This document shows positions 35,757 through 45,472 of a DNA stretch of 64,000 nt, piece by piece (the first letter of the stretch is position 1; the number at the start of each line of letters is the position of its first letter). The notes under the pieces were generated by a model, which saw only the letters and a list, made by a program, of their open reading frames with translations, was not told the DNA's origin and did not search any database. The stretch is from the NCBI GenBank assembly GCA_947581865.1, contig CANPWA010000006.1, positions 1 to 64,000 on the forward strand, written 5' to 3'. This stretch comes from an uncultured Acetatifactor sp. Its GTDB lineage: Bacteria > Bacillota > Clostridia > Lachnospirales > Lachnospiraceae. The position numbers were made by a program, and so were the translations under genes.

Positions 35757-38000
35757 ATGAATGGGAACGAGAGAATCCTGCGAACCGAATATTCCGAGGA
35801 GATGCAGAAGTCCTTTATCGACTATGCCATGAGTGTCATTGTCGCCCGGGCGCTGCCCGATGTGAGGGACGGCTTAAAGCCGGTGCAGCGCAGGACGCTG
35901 TATGATATGCACGAGCTGGGCATACGCTATGACAGACCCTACCGCAAGAGCGCCCGCATCGTGGGCGACACCATGGGTAAATACCATCCCCACGGGGACA
36001 GTTCCATCTACGAGGCGCTGGTGGTGATGACCCAGGATTTCAAGCGGGGGCTGCCCCTCGTGGACGGTCACGGCAATTTCGGCAACATCGAGGGGGACGG
36101 CGCCGCGGCCATGCGTTACACGGAGGCGAGACTCCAGAAAATTACCCAGGAAGCTTTCCTCGCCGATCTGGACAAGGATGTGGTGGACTTTGTGCCCAAT
36201 TTTGACGAGACGGAGAAGGAACCTTCCGTTCTTCCCGTCAAGATCCCCAATCTTTTGATCAACGGCTCCGAGGGAATCGCCGTGGGTATGGCCACCAGCA
36301 TTCCGCCCCACAATCTCGGGGAGGTCATCGACGCGGTCAAGGCCTATATGATGAATGAGAACATCACCGTCCGGGAGCTGATGCGCTATCTGAAGGGCCC
36401 GGATTTCCCCACGGGCGGCATTGTCATCAACAAGGACGAGCTTTTGGAGATCTATGAGACCGGGACGGGCAAGATCAAGCTGCGCGGGAAAGTGGAGTTT
36501 GAACAGGTCAAGGGGGGCAGGACCAATGTGGTGATCACGGAGATCCCCTACACCATGATCGGCGCAAACATCGCCAAATTTCTCTCCGATGTGGCGGCGC
36601 TCTCCGAGACAAAGAAAACGCAGGATATCGTGGACATCTCCAACCAGTCCTCCAAGGAGGGCATCCGGATCGTCATAGAGCTGCGCAAGGACGCGGACGC
36701 GGAAAATTTTGTCAACATGCTCTACAAAAAGACCCGCCTGGAGGACACCCTGGGCGTGAACATGCTCGCCATCTGCGACGGAAGACCGGAGACCATGGGG
36801 CTGAAACAGATCATCAAGGCAAATGTGGATTTCCAGTACGAGGTGGCGACCCGCAAATACACGAACCTTTTGGCAAAAGAACAGGAGCGCAAGGAGATCC
36901 AGGAAGGGCTCATCCGGGCCTGCAATGTGATCGATCTCATCATCGAGATCCTGCGGGGATCCAAAGACCGCGCCATGGCGAAGGCCTGTCTGGTGGAGGG
37001 CAGGGTGGACGGCATCCGGTTCCGCTCCAGGGAATCCAGGATCATGGCGGCGCAGCTTGCCTTCACCGAAAAGCAGGCGAACGCCATTTTGGAGATGCGG
37101 CTGTATAAACTGATCGGGCTGGAGCTGGAGGCTCTGATCAACGAACATGAGGAGACCATGGCGAATATCTACCGCTATGAGGATATTCTGGAGCGCCGGG
37201 ACTCCATGGCGCAGGTCATCATGAACGAACTGGACGAGATCAAAAAGGAGTACAAACGCGCCCGCAGAACCGTGATCGAGAACGGGCAGGAGGCAGTGTA
37301 TAAAGAAAAAGAGCCGGAGGAGATGGAAGTGATGTTCCTCATGGACCGCTTCGGCTATGCCAGGACAATAGACATGACCACCTATGAGCGCAACAAAGAG
37401 GCGGCGGACGCGGAGAACAAATATGTTTTTCCCTGCAGGAATACCGGAAAGGTGTGTCTTTTTACCGACACAGGTCAGCTTCACACCATCCGGGTTTCGG
37501 ATCTGCCCTTCGGAAAATTCCGGGACAAGGGCGTCCCCATCGACAATGTGAGCAATTACAGCACGGAAAAGGAACAGATCGTCTGTGTCACCAGCCAGTC
37601 CGAGCTCAATCTCAGACAGGTGCTGTTTGTCACTGCCCAGTCCATGATGAAGGTCGTGGACGGAGGAGAATTTGACGTCTCCAAGCGCACCGTGGCCGCG
37701 ACAAAGCTAAACGACGGGGATCTGGTGGTGAGCGTTGCCGCCCTGTATGACCAGAAATACATCATCCTGCAGTCCAGGGAAGGGTATTTCCTCCGGTTTT
37801 CCGTGGAGGAGATCCCGGAGAAGAAAAAGGGCGCCGTGGGAGTCCGGGGCATGAAGCTTGGCGCGAAGGACAGTCTCGAGGCTGTCTATTATACCGGAAG
37901 CGCCGGGGAGAGTGTCATCGAATACAAGTCCAGACAGCTTAACCTGAACGGCATCAAACTGGCAAAACGCGACGGAAAAGGTGTTAAAGTGCGCGCGTAA
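35757..38000 (+). CDS. parC: Topoisomerase IV subunit A (ParC/GyrA family)
   Basis: The DNA-cleaving subunit. The winged-helix and tower domains are complete, with active-site Tyr121 in [11 protein letters not shown] and the quinolone region [11 protein letters not shown] around 78-88. The C-terminal beta-pinwheel (about 500-748) is present but the GyrA box (QRRGGKG), required for DNA wrapping in gyrase, is replaced by KKKGAVG. This points to a topoisomerase IV-type decatenase rather than gyrase (family knowledge, applied by inference). ATG 35757 follows GGAG; a GTG three bases upstream is also possible. The ribosome site of rsmD begins right at its stop. Confidence 0.86.
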   Translation: MNGNERILRTEYSEEMQKSFIDYAMSVIVARALPDVRDGLKPVQRRTLYDMHELGIRYDRPYRKSARIVGDTMGKYHPHGDSSIYEALVVMTQDFKRGLPLVDGHGNFGNIEGDGAAAMRYTEARLQKITQEAFLADLDKDVVDFVPNFDETEKEPSVLPVKIPNLLINGSEGIAVGMATSIPPHNLGEVIDAVKAYMMNENITVRELMRYLKGPDFPTGGIVINKDELLEIYETGTGKIKLRGKVEFEQVKGGRTNVVITEIPYTMIGANIAKFLSDVAALSETKKTQDIVDISNQSSKEGIRIVIELRKDADAENFVNMLYKKTRLEDTLGVNMLAICDGRPETMGLKQIIKANVDFQYEVATRKYTNLLAKEQERKEIQEGLIRACNVIDLIIEILRGSKDRAMAKACLVEGRVDGIRFRSRESRIMAAQLAFTEKQANAILEMRLYKLIGLELEALINEHEETMANIYRYEDILERRDSMAQVIMNELDEIKKEYKRARRTVIENGQEAVYKEKEPEEMEVMFLMDRFGYARTIDMTTYERNKEAADAENKYVFPCRNTGKVCLFTDTGQLHTIRVSDLPFGKFRDKGVPIDNVSNYSTEKEQIVCVTSQSELNLRQVLFVTAQSMMKVVDGGEFDVSKRTVAATKLNDGDLVVSVAALYDQKYIILQSREGYFLRFSVEEIPEKKKGAVGVRGMKLGAKDSLEAVYYTGSAGESVIEYKSRQLNLNGIKLAKRDGKGVKVRA

Positions 38001-38010
38001 GGAGGAAAAA

Positions 38011-38568
38011 ATGAGAGTAATAGCAGGCACTGCCAGAAGCCTTCCCCTGAAGGCTCCCGGGGGCATGGGCACCCGGCCGACCACGGACCGGATCAAGGAA
38101 ACCCTGTTCAATGTCATGCAGACGCAAGTCCCCGGCAGTATCTTTCTGGATCTGTTCAGCGGCAGCGGCGCCATCGGGATCGAAGCCATCAGCCGCGGGG
38201 CAAAGAAAGCCTATTTTGTCGAACAGGATCCCAAAGCCATTGCCTGTATAGAACAAAATCTTGCATTTACGAAATTCACAGACCGTGGTATAGTAATAAG
38301 ACAGGATGTGCTGGCGGCGCTCCCCGGCATCCATGAAAAGTCGGCGGACATCATTTTTATGGATCCCCCCTATGGATGCGGGCTGGAGCGGCATGTTCTC
38401 TCTCTGCTCAGGGGACTGCCCTATGTGACGGAGGATACGCTCCTCGTTGTGGAGGCGGATCTTTATACATCCTTCGACTATCTTGAAGATTTTGGCTATG
38501 AGATGATCAAAGAAAAAAAATATAAGACAAATCGACATCTTTTTCTGAGACAGACGTCCCATGGATGA
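38011..38568 (+). CDS. rsmD: 16S rRNA (guanine-N2)-methyltransferase RsmD
   Basis: Methylates G966 of 16S rRNA using SAM. The 185-residue protein begins MRVIAGTARSLPL, then shows GTRPTTDRIKETLFN, the SAM-binding LDLFSGSGAIGIEAISRGA and the catalytic DPPYG (from NPPY). ATG 38011 follows GGAGGAAAAA by the right distance. It is in the same run as coaD 82 bases downstream; rsmD-coaD is an almost universal gene pair. Confidence 0.95.
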   Translation: MRVIAGTARSLPLKAPGGMGTRPTTDRIKETLFNVMQTQVPGSIFLDLFSGSGAIGIEAISRGAKKAYFVEQDPKAIACIEQNLAFTKFTDRGIVIRQDVLAALPGIHEKSADIIFMDPPYGCGLERHVLSLLRGLPYVTEDTLLVVEADLYTSFDYLEDFGYEMIKEKKYKTNRHLFLRQTSHG

Positions 38569-38650
38569 CATCCTGGAGGAGAAGACCGGTCTGGCATCAA
38601 AGAACAAGATTGGTCGATACGCGTGCTAAAGCGCGCAAGGGGTATAAACA

Positions 38651-39166
38651 ATGAAAAGAGCTGTCTATCCGGGAAGTTTTGATCCCATGACCTACGGGCA
38701 TCTGGATATCATCCGCCGCGCGGCGGAAACCTTTGATGAACTTACGGTCAGTGTTCTCAATAATAATGCAAAGAATCCGTTGTTTTCTGTGGAAGAACGT
38801 GTTAAGATATTAAAAGAGGCGACAAAAGATCTGCCCAACGTGAACGTAGACAGTTTCAGCGGGCTGCTGATCGACTATGCGGCGGAGAAGAATTTCCATA
38901 TCTCCGTGAGAGGGCTGCGCGCGATCACGGATTTTGAGTATGAACTGCAGATTGCCCAGACCAACAGCAAACTGTCCAAGGGAAAACTTGATACCATATT
39001 TCTGACTGCCCGTCTGGAGTATGCCTATCTGAGTTCTTCCAGTGTGAAGGAGATCGCAAGCTTTGGCGGCGACATCAGCGAGTGTGTTCCGGATTTTGTG
39101 GCGAAGATGATTTACCAAAAATATAACCAGAAATTTAAAGGAGAGCCCAATGAGCAGCAGAATTGA
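38651..39166 (+). CDS. coaD: Phosphopantetheine adenylyltransferase
   Basis: Fourth step of coenzyme A synthesis, joining 4'-phosphopantetheine and ATP. The class I nucleotidyltransferase motif is [15 protein letters not shown] (T/HxGH with His18), followed by [20 protein letters not shown] and the C-terminal ISSTxxR-like SSSSVKEIA. At 171 residues it is about ten longer than usual at the C-terminus, and its end overlaps the start of the next gene by 17 bases. AAGGGGTATAAAC lies upstream of the ATG. Confidence 0.96.
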   Translation: MKRAVYPGSFDPMTYGHLDIIRRAAETFDELTVSVLNNNAKNPLFSVEERVKILKEATKDLPNVNVDSFSGLLIDYAAEKNFHISVRGLRAITDFEYELQIAQTNSKLSKGKLDTIFLTARLEYAYLSSSSVKEIASFGGDISECVPDFVAKMIYQKYNQKFKGEPNEQQN

Positions 39167-39749
39167 ACAGCTAATTGATGAAATTGAGGAGTACATCGAA
39201 AACTGTAAGCCCAAGTTTATGTCCAACACGGACATCATTGTGAACAAAGAAGAAATTGACGAGCTGCTCCGCGAACTTCGTATGAAGACGCCTGATGAGA
39301 TCAAACGGTACCAGAAGATCATCAGCAATAAAGAGGCGATCCTGCAGGACGCACGGGACAAGGCGGAGGCGCTGATCAACGAGGCGACCGTACATACCAA
39401 CGAACTGATCAACGAGCATGAGATCATGCAGCAGGCATACGCCCAGGCAAATGAGGTCGTTACCATGGCAACGGCACAGGCACAGGAAATTCTGGACAAT
39501 GCCACCATGGAGGCGAATGCGGTGCGCAGCGCAGCCGTTCAGTATATGGATGATATGCTTGCCCATCTGGAGAATGTGATCTCGGCCTCCAGCCAGTCGG
39601 CGACCTCCAATTATGAGAGTTTTATCGGTTCCATGAACCAGTACCGGGACATCATTCAATCCAACCGCCGGGAGCTGCATCCCTCTGACGATCTGGAGGA
39701 AGTGATCCTGGACGAAGCAGACGATGAAGGATTGGATATTATTTCCTGA
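39150..39749 (+). CDS. Coiled-coil protein of unknown function
   Basis: A 199-residue, soluble, acidic protein. Residues about 50-150 are helical and Ala/Gln-rich ([39 protein letters not shown]), the repeating pattern seen in subunit E/H-like stalks of V-type ATPases and in DivIVA-type proteins; this similarity is likely one of composition only. The tail is strongly acidic. It overlaps coaD by 17 bases and GGAGAGCCC precedes the ATG, so they are cotranscribed. A terminator follows. In databases such proteins are often called ATPase; nothing in the sequence supports that. Confidence 0.75.
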   Translation: MSSRIEQLIDEIEEYIENCKPKFMSNTDIIVNKEEIDELLRELRMKTPDEIKRYQKIISNKEAILQDARDKAEALINEATVHTNELINEHEIMQQAYAQANEVVTMATAQAQEILDNATMEANAVRSAAVQYMDDMLAHLENVISASSQSATSNYESFIGSMNQYRDIIQSNRRELHPSDDLEEVILDEADDEGLDIIS

Positions 39750-39772
39750 GCAGGAAAGAAGACAGGCATAAG

Positions 39773-39806
39773 AAAACCAGTTTTCGGTCATTGAAAGCTG
39801 GTTTTT
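39773..39806 (+). terminator. Rho-independent terminator after the coaD cluster
   Basis: AAAACCAG-TTTC pairs with GAAA-CTGGTTTT around a seven-base loop, followed by TTTTT. It closes the transcript that begins upstream of rsmD or parE. Confidence 0.85.
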
Positions 39807-39831
39807 GCGATTATCGGGAGTGATACGCTAC

Positions 39832-41199
39832 ATGACATTTCACAACAAAAAAATAGTAACTCTATTGGCGGCGGTCATTTTTTCCGCCGGAATCGGGATA
39901 TGCTCCCGGGAGGTCTGTGCTGCGGAACGCGTACAGCCGGTGGACGGGGAAGTGGTCATTGTCATTGATCCCGGACACGGCGGGACAAATCAGGGGACTT
40001 CTTCCGGTCATACCATTGAAAAACAAATGACCATGGTCACGGCGCAGGCGATGTATGACGAATTGGTCAAATATGACAATGTGAAAGTTTATCTGACCCA
40101 CACTGACGATAAGGATTATTCCCTTAAAGAGAGAGCAGAGTTTGCCCAGAGCGTGGGGGCAGATTTTCTGTTCAGCATCCATTATAATGCCTCGGAAAAC
40201 CACTCCATGTTTGGTTCGGAAGTATGGGTTTCCTGTGAGACACCCTATAACGCTTACGGCTATCAGTTCGGCTACCTGCATCTGGAATCCATGCGGGAAA
40301 AAGGGCTGTTCATCCGGGGAGTCAAAAATCGTTTTGACGACAAAAATCAGAACGATTATTACGGCGTTATCCGGGAAGCGGCGGCGCTCTCAGTACCCGC
40401 TGTCATCATTGAACACTGCTATGTGGATGAGGAGAGGGATGCGGAATATATTGAGGATGAGAACGACTGGGCGGAGTTTGGCAGGGCGGACGCTCTTTCC
40501 GTGGCAAAATATTTTGGGCTCAAAAGCACCCTTCTGGGTGTAGACTATAGCGAATACGCCTCTAAATTACAGCCGGCGTCCGCGGACAGCGTGGTGCAAT
40601 TTACCCTTCAGGACAGGACGGCTCCCGATGTCTGTGAGATCAGTCTGCTGGAATGTGACTATGATACGGGAGAATTGTCCCTCACGGTGCAGGCGGCGGA
40701 TTATGACAAGACCCTGATCTATTACAATTACAGTCTGGACAACGGACAGACCTGGTCCCGGCTGGAGAGCTGGCCGGGCAGCAACGCCCTGACGGGCGAG
40801 TACACCGATACCTTTCAGCTGAACCTGACCGTTCCCGAAAGGACCCGGCCGGGTATTATCGTGAGGGCATATAATATGGCGGATGTCTACACAAGCAGCA
40901 ACACCCTCACGTTTGACCAGACCTTCTCCAAGAGGGAAGACACCGAAACCGGAGAGCCCCAAGGCGCATCAAAGGACGTGGAGATGCCCGCCACCCAGCC
41001 GGTAGAACATCCCCGCTCCTCCGTGGGCACCACCACTTTTATGCCCGCGGCCGGGGAGGCGCAGGAACAGGAGGAAGGCGTGGGGCTTCTGACTTTTTTG
41101 AAATTCTGCCTGGCGCTTGTCATTTTCCTGTTCTTTGTCGTGCTGACGACACAGATTGTGAATTATCAAAGGAAGAAGAAACGCAGGCAGAGAAGATAG
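39832..41199 (+). CDS. N-acetylmuramoyl-L-alanine amidase with C-terminal membrane anchor
   Basis: An Amidase_3 (zinc) peptidoglycan amidase. A signal peptide or anchor helix (about 8-27) leads to the catalytic domain with DPGHGG (H49), E63, SIHYNA (H117) and catalytic E194 in IIEHCYV, ending near 225. Residues 245-365 form an Ig-like beta domain and, after a Pro/Glu-rich linker, a single membrane helix near 420-443 is followed by a very basic tail (QRKKKRRQRR). The C-terminal anchor implies the enzyme stays attached to the cell membrane. Start ATG 39832 follows GGGAG. Its 3' end overlaps the convergent spoVV-like gene by 34 bases. Confidence 0.85.
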   Translation: MTFHNKKIVTLLAAVIFSAGIGICSREVCAAERVQPVDGEVVIVIDPGHGGTNQGTSSGHTIEKQMTMVTAQAMYDELVKYDNVKVYLTHTDDKDYSLKERAEFAQSVGADFLFSIHYNASENHSMFGSEVWVSCETPYNAYGYQFGYLHLESMREKGLFIRGVKNRFDDKNQNDYYGVIREAAALSVPAVIIEHCYVDEERDAEYIEDENDWAEFGRADALSVAKYFGLKSTLLGVDYSEYASKLQPASADSVVQFTLQDRTAPDVCEISLLECDYDTGELSLTVQAADYDKTLIYYNYSLDNGQTWSRLESWPGSNALTGEYTDTFQLNLTVPERTRPGIIVRAYNMADVYTSSNTLTFDQTFSKREDTETGEPQGASKDVEMPATQPVEHPRSSVGTTTFMPAAGEAQEQEEGVGLLTFLKFCLALVIFLFFVVLTTQIVNYQRKKKRRQRR

Positions 41200-42086
41200 T
41201 ACAGTGCGCTGAAAGCGGTGAGGACAAGTTTGTGCAGGACATAGGTGCCGATGGAAAGCCCGGTGTCCCGGATACAGGTGTAGGTCTGGGCGATGCAGGA
41301 TGCACCGCCAAAGGGCAGAAGGATCAGGGAGTAAAACGGCACGGAATCCCCCAGCATCTTAAGCCCTCCCGTAATTTCCAGGAGCGGCGCCACATATGCC
41401 GGTCTATGTCCCAGCGCCAGGTGAGGAAGCAGCATCAGCAGATTAAAGAGGATCATATAGCCTCCCAGCATCAGGATACTCTGCAGGGAGGAAGTGATGG
41501 ATTCATCCAGCGCAAGAAACAGCCCAGCATCTTTGGACCGGTTCCCCCGGGCGATCTCCCCGGGCAGGGAATGAATGCTCTCTGCGGGCAGTTTCCCCAG
41601 GTCGCGGTATCTCGTATATCGCAGCAGCAATCCATATAAAAGCGGCAGACCATACATGCCCAGCACACAGGGTAATATCCGGGTGCAGCCTATGAGAGGC
41701 AGGGCAAAGCTTACAAAGTAGACGGGACCGATATTGTTGCAGAAGGAGAGCAGCCATTCCGCTTCCCGGAGGCTGATCTTTCCGTGGACATACATATCAT
41801 TCACACATTTTGCCCCCATGGGAAATCCACATAAAAATCCCATGACCATCACATAACACACATTCCGACGCACCCGGAACAGGGGATTGAGAATGGGGTA
41901 GACCAGTATCACAAATCCCTCCGTCAACCCCAGGCGGATCAGGGTTCCCGACAAGATCATAAAGGGAAGCAGCGTGGGAACCATATTGTTATACCACAGT
42001 TCCAGACCGGTAAAGGCGTAATAGAGACTCAAACGGGAGTGGGTGAGAATACAGCATGTAATGATGACAAAAGCGATGGTGATCAT
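41166..42086 (-). CDS. SpoVV (YlbJ)-like nucleoside recognition domain membrane protein
   Basis: A 306-residue polytopic membrane protein with about nine helices. The conserved motifs are PTLLPFMILSGTLI near the N-terminus, GFLCGFPMGAKCVNDM in the middle and NNIGPVYF, all typical of YlbJ. In Bacillus YlbJ (SpoVV) moves dipicolinic acid across the mother-cell-facing membrane of the forespore. The neighbourhood (rsmD-coaD-ylbJ in Bacillus) supports the assignment. The length is about 100 residues shorter than B. subtilis YlbJ (408). ATG 42086 is chosen because GGAGG lies 6 bases upstream. Its 3' end overlaps the amidase gene on the other strand. Confidence 0.78.
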   Translation of the reverse strand: MITIAFVIITCCILTHSRLSLYYAFTGLELWYNNMVPTLLPFMILSGTLIRLGLTEGFVILVYPILNPLFRVRRNVCYVMVMGFLCGFPMGAKCVNDMYVHGKISLREAEWLLSFCNNIGPVYFVSFALPLIGCTRILPCVLGMYGLPLLYGLLLRYTRYRDLGKLPAESIHSLPGEIARGNRSKDAGLFLALDESITSSLQSILMLGGYMILFNLLMLLPHLALGHRPAYVAPLLEITGGLKMLGDSVPFYSLILLPFGGASCIAQTYTCIRDTGLSIGTYVLHKLVLTAFSALYYLLCLRFFFL

Positions 42087-42143
42087 CCGTCGCCTCCCGC
42101 AGACCAATATTTGATTCAATATATGAGACAAAGGAAGGAAAAC

Positions 42144-43535
42144 ATGCGGCTGGATAAGCTTTTGTGCCAACTAAATATGGGAAGCCGCAGCGAAGTAAAA
42201 AAAATGATCCGCAGCGGTCTGGTCACGGTAAACGGCGTCCCTGCCACATCCCCGGAGCACAAGATTGCGGAAGAGACCGATCGGATCGTCTGCAGGGGGC
42301 AGCTGTTAAACTATCGTTCTCATGTGTACTATATGATGAACAAGCCCTGCGGCGTAGTCTCTGCCACCCGTGACAGGGAAGAAAAGACGGTTCTGGATCT
42401 GCTGCTTCCCGGGCTGCCTGAATGGGAGCAGAAAAGGGAGATCGTTCCCGTCGGCCGTCTGGACAAGGACACGGAGGGGCTTTTACTTCTCACGGATGAC
42501 GGTGAGCTGGTTCATGCGCTGCTTTCTCCCAAAAGACATGTGGATAAGACCTATCTGGTCAAGACGGCAAAACCTCTTGCCCGGGAGGCGGCTGCTTTGC
42601 TGGAGCAGGGGGTGGACATCGGGGAAAAGCAGCCCACCCTTCCTGCCCGGGTAAAGATCCTTGATCCGGCACATATTCTTCTGACCATCCACGAGGGAAA
42701 ATTTCATCAGGTGAAACGCATGCTGCGGGCGGTGGACAATGAGGTACTTACGCTGAAACGCCTCTCCTTCGGGGCTTTGCATCTGGATGAGGAGCTGGCG
42801 CCCGGTAAGTTCCGCTCCCTTACGGAGGAGGAGATCGCCGGGCTGAAGCCCAAGATGCCGCAGAATGCGCCCGGCATGACAGGCATTGACATGTCGGATA
42901 TTGATGCCGTCATCTTTGATCTGGACGGAACGCTGGTGGATTCCATGTGGCTGTGGCGCCAGATCGACATTGAATATCTCGGACGTTTTGGTTTGGAACT
43001 TCCCGAGAAGCTGCAGGCAGAGATCGAGGGCAAGAGTTTTCATGAGACCGCAGTCTATTTCAAAGAACGATTTGGTATTGAAGACTCCGTTGAGTGTATT
43101 AAAGACAACTGGAACACGATGGCATGGGAAAAGTACGAGAGGGAAGTGCCGTTAAAAAACGGCGCCCGGGATTTCCTGACGCAGTGCAGATCCCGGGGGA
43201 TCCGGCTTGGCATCGCCACCAGCAATTCCAGGGAACTGACGGAGAACGTCATCCGGGTACACGGACTGCAGGGCTGCTTTGACTGTATCAAGACGGGCGG
43301 CGATGTCCAGAAGGGGAAGCCCGCGCCGGATGTGTACCTGTCCGTGGCGGACAGTCTTCAAGTGCAGCCGGAGCGCTGTCTGGTGTTCGAGGATATTCTT
43401 CCGGGCATCATGGCGGGCCGGAATGCCGGGATGAAGGTCTGCGCCGTGGAGGATGAATACTCTGCGGATATGCGGACACAGAAGCGGAAGCTGGCGGATT
43501 ATTATATCAACGACTACACGGAACTTTTGCGATGA
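42144..43535 (+). CDS. RsuA-type pseudouridine synthase fused to HAD hydrolase
   Basis: One uninterrupted frame encodes two enzymes. Residues 1-60 are an S4 RNA-binding domain, then the pseudouridine synthase domain with catalytic Asp107 in VGRLDKDTEGLLLL and the KRHVDKTYLV and VKRMLRAV elements of the RsuA family (about 61-235), which modifies rRNA uridine (U516 in E. coli). A second domain (about 253-463) is a HAD-IA phosphatase: DLDGT with D259/D261, ATSNS, KGKPAPD and VFEDILPGIMAG. No linker is needed beyond about 20 residues. The start follows AAGGAAGGAAAAC. Its stop overlaps the YgiQ gene start (ATGA). The phosphatase substrate is unknown. Confidence 0.88.
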   Translation: MRLDKLLCQLNMGSRSEVKKMIRSGLVTVNGVPATSPEHKIAEETDRIVCRGQLLNYRSHVYYMMNKPCGVVSATRDREEKTVLDLLLPGLPEWEQKREIVPVGRLDKDTEGLLLLTDDGELVHALLSPKRHVDKTYLVKTAKPLAREAAALLEQGVDIGEKQPTLPARVKILDPAHILLTIHEGKFHQVKRMLRAVDNEVLTLKRLSFGALHLDEELAPGKFRSLTEEEIAGLKPKMPQNAPGMTGIDMSDIDAVIFDLDGTLVDSMWLWRQIDIEYLGRFGLELPEKLQAEIEGKSFHETAVYFKERFGIEDSVECIKDNWNTMAWEKYEREVPLKNGARDFLTQCRSRGIRLGIATSNSRELTENVIRVHGLQGCFDCIKTGGDVQKGKPAPDVYLSVADSLQVQPERCLVFEDILPGIMAGRNAGMKVCAVEDEYSADMRTQKRKLADYYINDYTELLR

Positions 43536-45457
43536 GGAGTACTGCCTTGGAACGGAAAGGATTTCTGCCCACAAACGCCGCCGAGATGGCGCAGCAGGGT
43601 ATTCAGCAGCTTGATTTTGTCTATGTGATCGGGGATGCCTATGTGGATCATCCCTCCTTTGGGCATGCCATCATCAGCCGGATCCTGCAGTCCCACGGCT
43701 ACACCGTGGGCATCATCTCCCAGCCGGACTGGCGGGATGCGGCAAGCGTCACCGTTTTGGGCAGACCCCGTCTTGCCTTCCTCATAAGCAGCGGCAACAT
43801 GGACAGCATGGTGAACCATTATTCCGTCTCCAAAAAGAGACGCTCCACGGATGCCTACACTCCCGGCGGGGAGATGGGGAAGCGTCCCGACCACGCCGCC
43901 ACGGTCTATGGCAATCTCATCCGGAAAGCTTACCGGGACGTGCCCGTCATCCTCGGCGGTATCGAGGGGAGCCTGCGCCGCATGGCGCATTACGACTACT
44001 GGTCGGACAGTTTTAAGCGATCCGTTCTGCTGGACAGTCAGGCGGACATCATCTCTTACGGGATGGGAGAGAGAGCCATGGTGGAGCTGGCGGATGCCCT
44101 CGCTTCAGGCATTGCCGTGCGGGACATCACCTTTGTCCCCGGAACCGTGTATAAGACGAAGGATATCTCGGGAATCTGTCGGGGGATCCTGCTCCCCTCC
44201 TATGAGGAGATGAAAGCAGACAAAACCCTGTACGCCAAAAGCTTTATGACCCAGTATGAAAATACCGATGCCTGTACGGGACGACCGCTGATAGAGCCCT
44301 ATCCCAATGGGGTTTATGTGGTGCAGAATCCGCCCCAGCCGCCCCTTGGCACGGAGGAGATGGACGCGGTGTACGATCTTCCCTATATGCGCACCTATCA
44401 TCCCTCCTATGAGGAAAAAGGCGGCGTGCCCGCCATCTCGGAGATCCGGTTTTCCCTCACCAGCAACCGGGGATGTTTTGGCGGATGCAGCTTCTGCGCC
44501 CTGACATTCCATCAGGGGCGCACCGTCCAGACGCGGAGCCACGATTCCATTGTGCGGGAGGCGCTCCTTTTGACAAAGGATCCGGAATTTAAGGGCTATA
44601 TCCACGATGTAGGAGGACCCACGGCAAATTTTCGTCATCCCTCCTGTGAAAAGCAGCTCACCCGGGGCGTATGCCATCACCGCCAGTGCCTGTTTCCCAA
44701 ACCCTGCCCGAATCTGTATGTCAGCCACGCGGACTATCTGGAGCTGCTCCGCAGACTGCGCGCCCTGCCCGGAGTGAAAAAGGTCTTTGTCCGCTCGGGC
44801 ATCCGCTTTGATTATCTTCTGACCGATCCGGATGAGCGTTTCTTCAGAGAGCTGGTGGAACATCACATCAGCGGTCAGTTAAAGGTTGCGCCGGAGCATA
44901 TCTCCGACACGGTTCTGCGCCTCATGGGAAAGCCGGAAAATTCGGTCTATGAGCGTTTTGTGTCCAAGTACAAAAAACTGAACGCACAACTGGGCAAAAA
45001 GCAGTTTCTGGTGCCCTATCTGATGTCCTCCCACCCGGGCTCCACCCTGAAGGAAGCGGTGGAACTGGCGGAGTATCTGCGGGATCTGGGCTATATGCCC
45101 GAACAGGTGCAGGATTTTTATCCCACGCCCTCCACACTGTCCACGGTGATGTATTATACCGGGCTCGATCCCCGGGATATGAAACCCGTATATGTGTGCA
45201 GAAATCCCCATGAGAAGGCGATGCAGCGGGCGCTGATCCAATACCGCAATCCCAAAAACTATGACTTGGTGTATGAGGCGCTCATAAAGGCGCACCGGGA
45301 GGATCTGATCGGTTTTGGCAAAAAATGTCTGATCCGTCCCAGACCCCTGGCTGCGAAGCAGCCCTCTTCCAGAGAGACACATCCGAAAAAGACTGAAGAT
45401 AAGAAACAAAACAAGAAAAAAACCATCCGGAATATTCATAAAAAAAAGAATTCTTAG
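43532..45457 (+). CDS. YgiQ family radical SAM protein
   Basis: A 641-residue UPF0313/YgiQ protein. The N-terminal part (about 1-290) is the conserved YgiQ domain; the radical SAM core follows with the [4Fe-4S] cysteines in CFGGCSFC (C315, C319, C322), the tail of the core has RSGIRFDYLL, KVAPEHISD and FLVPYLMSSHPGS. The last 30 residues are a lysine-rich tail (HPKKTEDKKQNKKK). Substrate unknown. The ATG at 43532 overlaps the previous stop; GAGGAG before a TTG at 43547 is an alternative start. Confidence 0.88.
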   Translation: MRSTALERKGFLPTNAAEMAQQGIQQLDFVYVIGDAYVDHPSFGHAIISRILQSHGYTVGIISQPDWRDAASVTVLGRPRLAFLISSGNMDSMVNHYSVSKKRRSTDAYTPGGEMGKRPDHAATVYGNLIRKAYRDVPVILGGIEGSLRRMAHYDYWSDSFKRSVLLDSQADIISYGMGERAMVELADALASGIAVRDITFVPGTVYKTKDISGICRGILLPSYEEMKADKTLYAKSFMTQYENTDACTGRPLIEPYPNGVYVVQNPPQPPLGTEEMDAVYDLPYMRTYHPSYEEKGGVPAISEIRFSLTSNRGCFGGCSFCALTFHQGRTVQTRSHDSIVREALLLTKDPEFKGYIHDVGGPTANFRHPSCEKQLTRGVCHHRQCLFPKPCPNLYVSHADYLELLRRLRALPGVKKVFVRSGIRFDYLLTDPDERFFRELVEHHISGQLKVAPEHISDTVLRLMGKPENSVYERFVSKYKKLNAQLGKKQFLVPYLMSSHPGSTLKEAVELAEYLRDLGYMPEQVQDFYPTPSTLSTVMYYTGLDPRDMKPVYVCRNPHEKAMQRALIQYRNPKNYDLVYEALIKAHREDLIGFGKKCLIRPRPLAAKQPSSRETHPKKTEDKKQNKKKTIRNIHKKKNS

Positions 45458-45472
45458 AAGGAGAGTGCAGTA

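Noticed and set aside
35874..37484. Long open frame (about 536 codons) on the minus strand opposite parC
   Set aside because: It mirrors the strongly coding parC frame; its protein is rich in His, Leu, Val and Arg and shows no domain, and no ribosome site precedes it. High G+C third positions produce such antisense frames.
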